In this document: positions 62,026 through 64,000 of the stretch, in pieces
Numbering within the stretch: the first letter of the stretch is position 1
Layout of the letters: every line of letters starts with the position of its first letter
DNA from: Mycolicibacterium holsaticum DSM 44478 = JCM 12374
GTDB lineage: Bacteria > Actinomycetota > Actinomycetes > Mycobacteriales > Mycobacteriaceae
Assembly (NCBI RefSeq): GCF_019645835.1
Contig: NZ_CP080998.1
Span: forward strand, 1,612,001-1,676,000
Length of the DNA stretch: 64,000 bases
Direction: 5' to 3'
Position numbers and translations under genes: made by a program
Notes under the pieces: model-generated
Seen by the model: the letters and a program-made list of their open reading frames with translations, nothing else
The model's database searches: none
What the model was told of the DNA's origin: nothing

Positions 62026-62468
62026 CCGGCTGCCTCGGACAATCTGAACTGCGGAAGCGTGATTGACCCTCGCTCCTCGTACACGACCTCGACCCGCATG
62101 CCACAGGACACGGCGGTGCCTTCGGGAACATCGATGAGGTTCGTCAGGATTCGCAGCCCGGGTTGTTCATCAAGCTCGACGAGTACGACGACATAGGGCA
62201 GGGCGTTCAGAAAGCCGGAGTGCAGTGGACGATCGACCACCGCATACGAATAGATCACACCTTGGCCGGACATCTCCGTCAGCTCGAAATTCCGCTCCTG
62301 GCAGCGCTGACAACATACTTCGGGCGGGTACTGGAGGGTGTGGCACGAGCTGCACCGTTGGAGTACGAGCCGTTGTTCCGCAGCCGCGTTCCAGTAAAAG
62401 CCGCTGATGTCGTCTGGGGCCGGCGCCGGCCGAAGATCGGCAGACGGGTTGGCCTCCATCTGGGTCAC
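62022..62468 (-). CDS. DUF35 OB-fold protein with zinc ribbon, partner of thiolase-like protein
   Basis: Starting at GTG 62468 (GGGAGGAG just upstream) gives 148 aa; ATG 62459 is an alternative with longer spacing. The zinc ribbon CSSC-CQRC is followed by an OB fold (GVIYSYAVVDRP, LPYVVVLVELDE). These proteins bind CoA esters and complete the active site of Ltp2-like aldolases. It overlaps the thiolase-like gene by four bases. A promoter-like region lies directly upstream at 62496-62524, so the set 62468-54722 may have its own promoter. Confidence 0.92.
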   Translation of the reverse strand: MTQMEANPSADLRPAPAPDDISGFYWNAAAEQRLVLQRCSSCHTLQYPPEVCCQRCQERNFELTEMSGQGVIYSYAVVDRPLHSGFLNALPYVVVLVELDEQPGLRILTNLIDVPEGTAVSCGMRVEVVYEERGSITLPQFRLSEAAG

Positions 62469-62495
62469 AGAACTCCTCCCTGGGTTGCGGCTTCC

Positions 62496-62524
62496 ACTTA
62501 ACCTAAAAAACACGACAGAGTCAA
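62496..62524 (-). promoter_or_regulatory. Candidate promoter for the DUF35-thiolase-like-GntR run
   Basis: On the - strand TTGACT (62519-62524) and TTAAGT (62496-62501) are separated by 17 bases. The patch is AT-rich and ends 27 bases before the GTG start at 62468. It lies in the 83-base gap after the amidohydrolase gene. The -35 match is good and the -10 match poor. GntR autoregulation could act here. Confidence 0.45.
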
Positions 62525-62551
62525 CTATTTATTTGCGGCTCGGGGGTCTAG

Positions 62552-63694
62552 TCAGAGCACGCGAACTTGACCCTCTAGAGCCGGAACCGTATCGGGCAGC
62601 TGGTATGTCGAGATGCCGTTGCGGAACATCACGTTCTCGCGGGCGTGCTCGGGCAGATGCTTGACCAGCCAGCGCGGGTCGTCGAAGGTCCAGTGCGGGT
62701 AGTCCGAGCTGTACAGCAGGATCTTGTCGCACTCCATCCATTCCAAGACCCGAATCAGTTCAGTCTTATCCTCGGGGTAATCCAGGGGTTGTGTGGTGAA
62801 CTTGATGTGGTCCTTCACGTATTCAGAGGGTTTGCGTTTGATGTCGAGCCAGGACCTTCGCGCCTCGTAGATGGCGTCCATCCGCCACATCAGCGGCAGG
62901 ATCCAGGTAAAGGCGTGTTCGATGAAGACGACGCGCAGCTTCGGAAAGCGATCGAACACCCCGTCGAAGATCAGACTCATCACCTGATTGGCGGCAAGTA
63001 GTGAGTAGGTGACCATGAAGTCGTGGTTGTAGCTGGGAAGACCGACCGGTGGCATCGGAAGTTCCTCGTGGTGGCCACGGCCCAGGTGGCAGCTGACCGT
63101 GATGTCGTGTTTGGTTGCCGCGGCCCAGATCGAATCGTATTTTGGATGTCCCCAGGACGGCCGAGGCTCGGCGTTGATGAGAACCTGTGCCATATAGGGG
63201 TGGCCGGCCCAGCGCTCGATCTCGCGAATGCACTCTTCCGGCTCCTCGATCGCGACGCAGATCGACCCGCGCCACCGCTGATGCCAGTTGTTGTGGCTAT
63301 CCAGCCAGTGGTTGGCTTGCCAGGTGTTGTGGGCCGAACAGATCGCGGCGGTTGCCTCGGTCAGCCGGCAACTGCCGTGGATCGGTTCGAGTATCGCGAT
63401 GTCGGCGCCGGCCTCCAGGATCAATTGTTTGAAGGCAAGATCGGGGTCGCTGCCGGCGAACTCTCCGTCGGCCGGAAATGTGTCCACCCGCATTGCGCGG
63501 GCGTGGGCATAGTCTGGAGCGTCGTAGTAGATCTGCTCGCCGACGGGTCGGCTGAGAAAGTACTTGCTACGCCACGGTTCCGGGATGTATTCCGTGAGCT
63601 CCCCGCTCCTGGGAACAGGATGCACGTCGGAGTCGACACAACGGACGGCAATGCGTTCAGCGGGTGCTCTGCGCTCAGTGTCGGTTGCAGCCAT
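62552..63694 (-). CDS. Amidohydrolase-2 family metal-dependent hydrolase/decarboxylase
   Basis: The protein has 380 aa from ATG 63694, which has GAGGAG upstream; a longer frame to 63736 is rejected. Signatures are CVDSDVHPVPRSGEL, VSCHLGRGHHEE, FIEHAFTWILPLMWR and LYSSDYPHWTFDDP. It is the third ACMSD-like amidohydrolase of the window and clearly different from the one at 57979 in the same block. The ferredoxin gene lies 58 bases upstream. Together with a P450 or Rieske enzyme beyond the window edge it could take part in ring oxidation and decarboxylation. Confidence 0.88.
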   Translation of the reverse strand: MAATDTERRAPAERIAVRCVDSDVHPVPRSGELTEYIPEPWRSKYFLSRPVGEQIYYDAPDYAHARAMRVDTFPADGEFAGSDPDLAFKQLILEAGADIAILEPIHGSCRLTEATAAICSAHNTWQANHWLDSHNNWHQRWRGSICVAIEEPEECIREIERWAGHPYMAQVLINAEPRPSWGHPKYDSIWAAATKHDITVSCHLGRGHHEELPMPPVGLPSYNHDFMVTYSLLAANQVMSLIFDGVFDRFPKLRVVFIEHAFTWILPLMWRMDAIYEARRSWLDIKRKPSEYVKDHIKFTTQPLDYPEDKTELIRVLEWMECDKILLYSSDYPHWTFDDPRWLVKHLPEHARENVMFRNGISTYQLPDTVPALEGQVRVL

Positions 63695-63752
63695 CGGACT
63701 CTCCTCGAAGCTCGAAACCCCTCGCAGTGAGCGCATTTCGCAGATCAGCGCT

Positions 63753-63995
63753 CTACTGCATTGCCTGTTCGCGATCAGACTGCTTCGCCGAGTCCGTCGA
63801 GGCCTCCTCGAGAATGATCGCCTGTTCCGGACATGACTGCGCAGCTTCGCGTATCCGCTCTTCTTGATCCGTCGGTACCACGTCGGTGACGGCCGAAGAG
63901 CTACCGTCCACTTCGCTGAGCTCGAACATGTCGGGTGCGATCATGGCGCACAGCGTGTGTCCCTGGCAGCGAGTTGGATCCACCTTCACCTTCAC
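63753..63995 (-). CDS. Small [3Fe-4S] ferredoxin, P450-type
   Basis: This 80-aa protein has RCQGHTLCAMIAP (Cys at about 10 and 16) and SCPEQAI, the same C-x5-C...CP pattern as the ferredoxin at 42517. A C-terminal extension (SKQ-type, about 15 residues, acidic then polar) is extra. The start is GTG at 63995, 5 bases from the window edge, so a ribosome-binding site cannot be seen and a longer N-terminus cannot be excluded. The P450 it should serve is probably encoded beyond 64000 on the same strand. Confidence 0.9.
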   Translation of the reverse strand: MKVKVDPTRCQGHTLCAMIAPDMFELSEVDGSSSAVTDVVPTDQEERIREAAQSCPEQAIILEEASTDSAKQSDREQAMQ

Positions 63996-64000
63996 GAATC

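Noticed and set aside
1..64000. tRNA, rRNA, insertion sequence or prophage features
   Set aside because: Read on both strands without finding transposase-like proteins, terminal repeats with target duplications, or tRNA-like cloverleaf sequences.

Overview
The window looks like a chromosome segment of a fast-growing mycobacterium (Mycolicibacterium type) or a close actinobacterial relative. The evidence is very high GC with G/C-ending codons, frequent GTG starts, ATGA/GTGA stop-start overlaps, a dense set of cytochrome P450s with small ferredoxins, split acyl-CoA dehydrogenases, F420/flavin luciferase-like oxidoreductases, and KstD-like and Mhp-like ring-degradation genes. No rRNA, tRNA, transposase, integrase, phage gene or CRISPR array was seen. 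No gene-free stretch exceeds 300 bases; the longest are 15690-15887, 24514-24700 and 41701-41855.

Region 1 (1-10263, + strand): the tail of a TetR regulator, then a tightly overlapped run. It holds a 35-aa membrane peptide, a NorD-like VWA protein, a NorQ/CbbQ-like AAA ATPase, a 42-aa membrane peptide, a polytopic membrane protein, a single-span protein, a P450, two DapB-like NAD(P) oxidoreductases in tandem, a VOC-fold protein and two more P450s. No nitric oxide reductase or RuBisCO genes accompany the VWA/AAA pair, so its client is probably one of the local membrane proteins. This is the best candidate for an undescribed system.

Region 2 (10234-15689, - strand): SDR, acyl-CoA ligase, a 100-aa protein, a six-span class III nucleotidyl cyclase and an MFS transporter, apparently one operon. 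Region 3 (15888-28325): a split coenzyme-B12 acyl-CoA mutase, an LLM oxidoreductase, a CoA-transferase, a ferredoxin, an acyl-CoA ligase, a two-subunit acyl-CoA dehydrogenase, crotonase, two SDRs, a thiolase and the mutase chaperone MeaB. Regions 2 and 3 read as one catabolic regulon: a palindrome GAGAAT-N3-ATTCTC lies in two divergent promoters and related repeats lie in a third. A chain of three 32-bp repeats forms coupled 11-codon mini-ORFs between the LLM and CoA-transferase genes.

Region 4 (28333-41700): an IclR regulator and a flavoprotein dehydrogenase diverge from a ring-cleavage operon (meta-cleavage hydrolase, MhpA-like hydroxylase, MhpB-like extradiol dioxygenase, KstD-like dehydrogenase, LLM monooxygenase, SDRs, cyclase-family hydrolase, alpha/beta hydrolase). 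Region 5 (41856-51843): TetR, ferredoxin, CYP105-like P450, amidohydrolase, an M24 pair of which one looks catalytically dead, crotonase, a double CoA-transferase and an SDR. Region 6 (51837-54687): SDR, epimerase-like and acyltransferase genes.

Region 7 (54722-63995, - strand): a second catabolic block with ferredoxin, two amidohydrolases, a DUF35 plus thiolase-like pair, a GntR-FCD regulator duplicated within one polypeptide, SDR, an EthD-like protein, a phosphotransferase and an LLM enzyme. Overall the window is an accessory catabolic island for hydrophobic cyclic or branched carboxylic substrates (steroid- or terpenoid-like by inference). The actual substrates cannot be read from the sequence.
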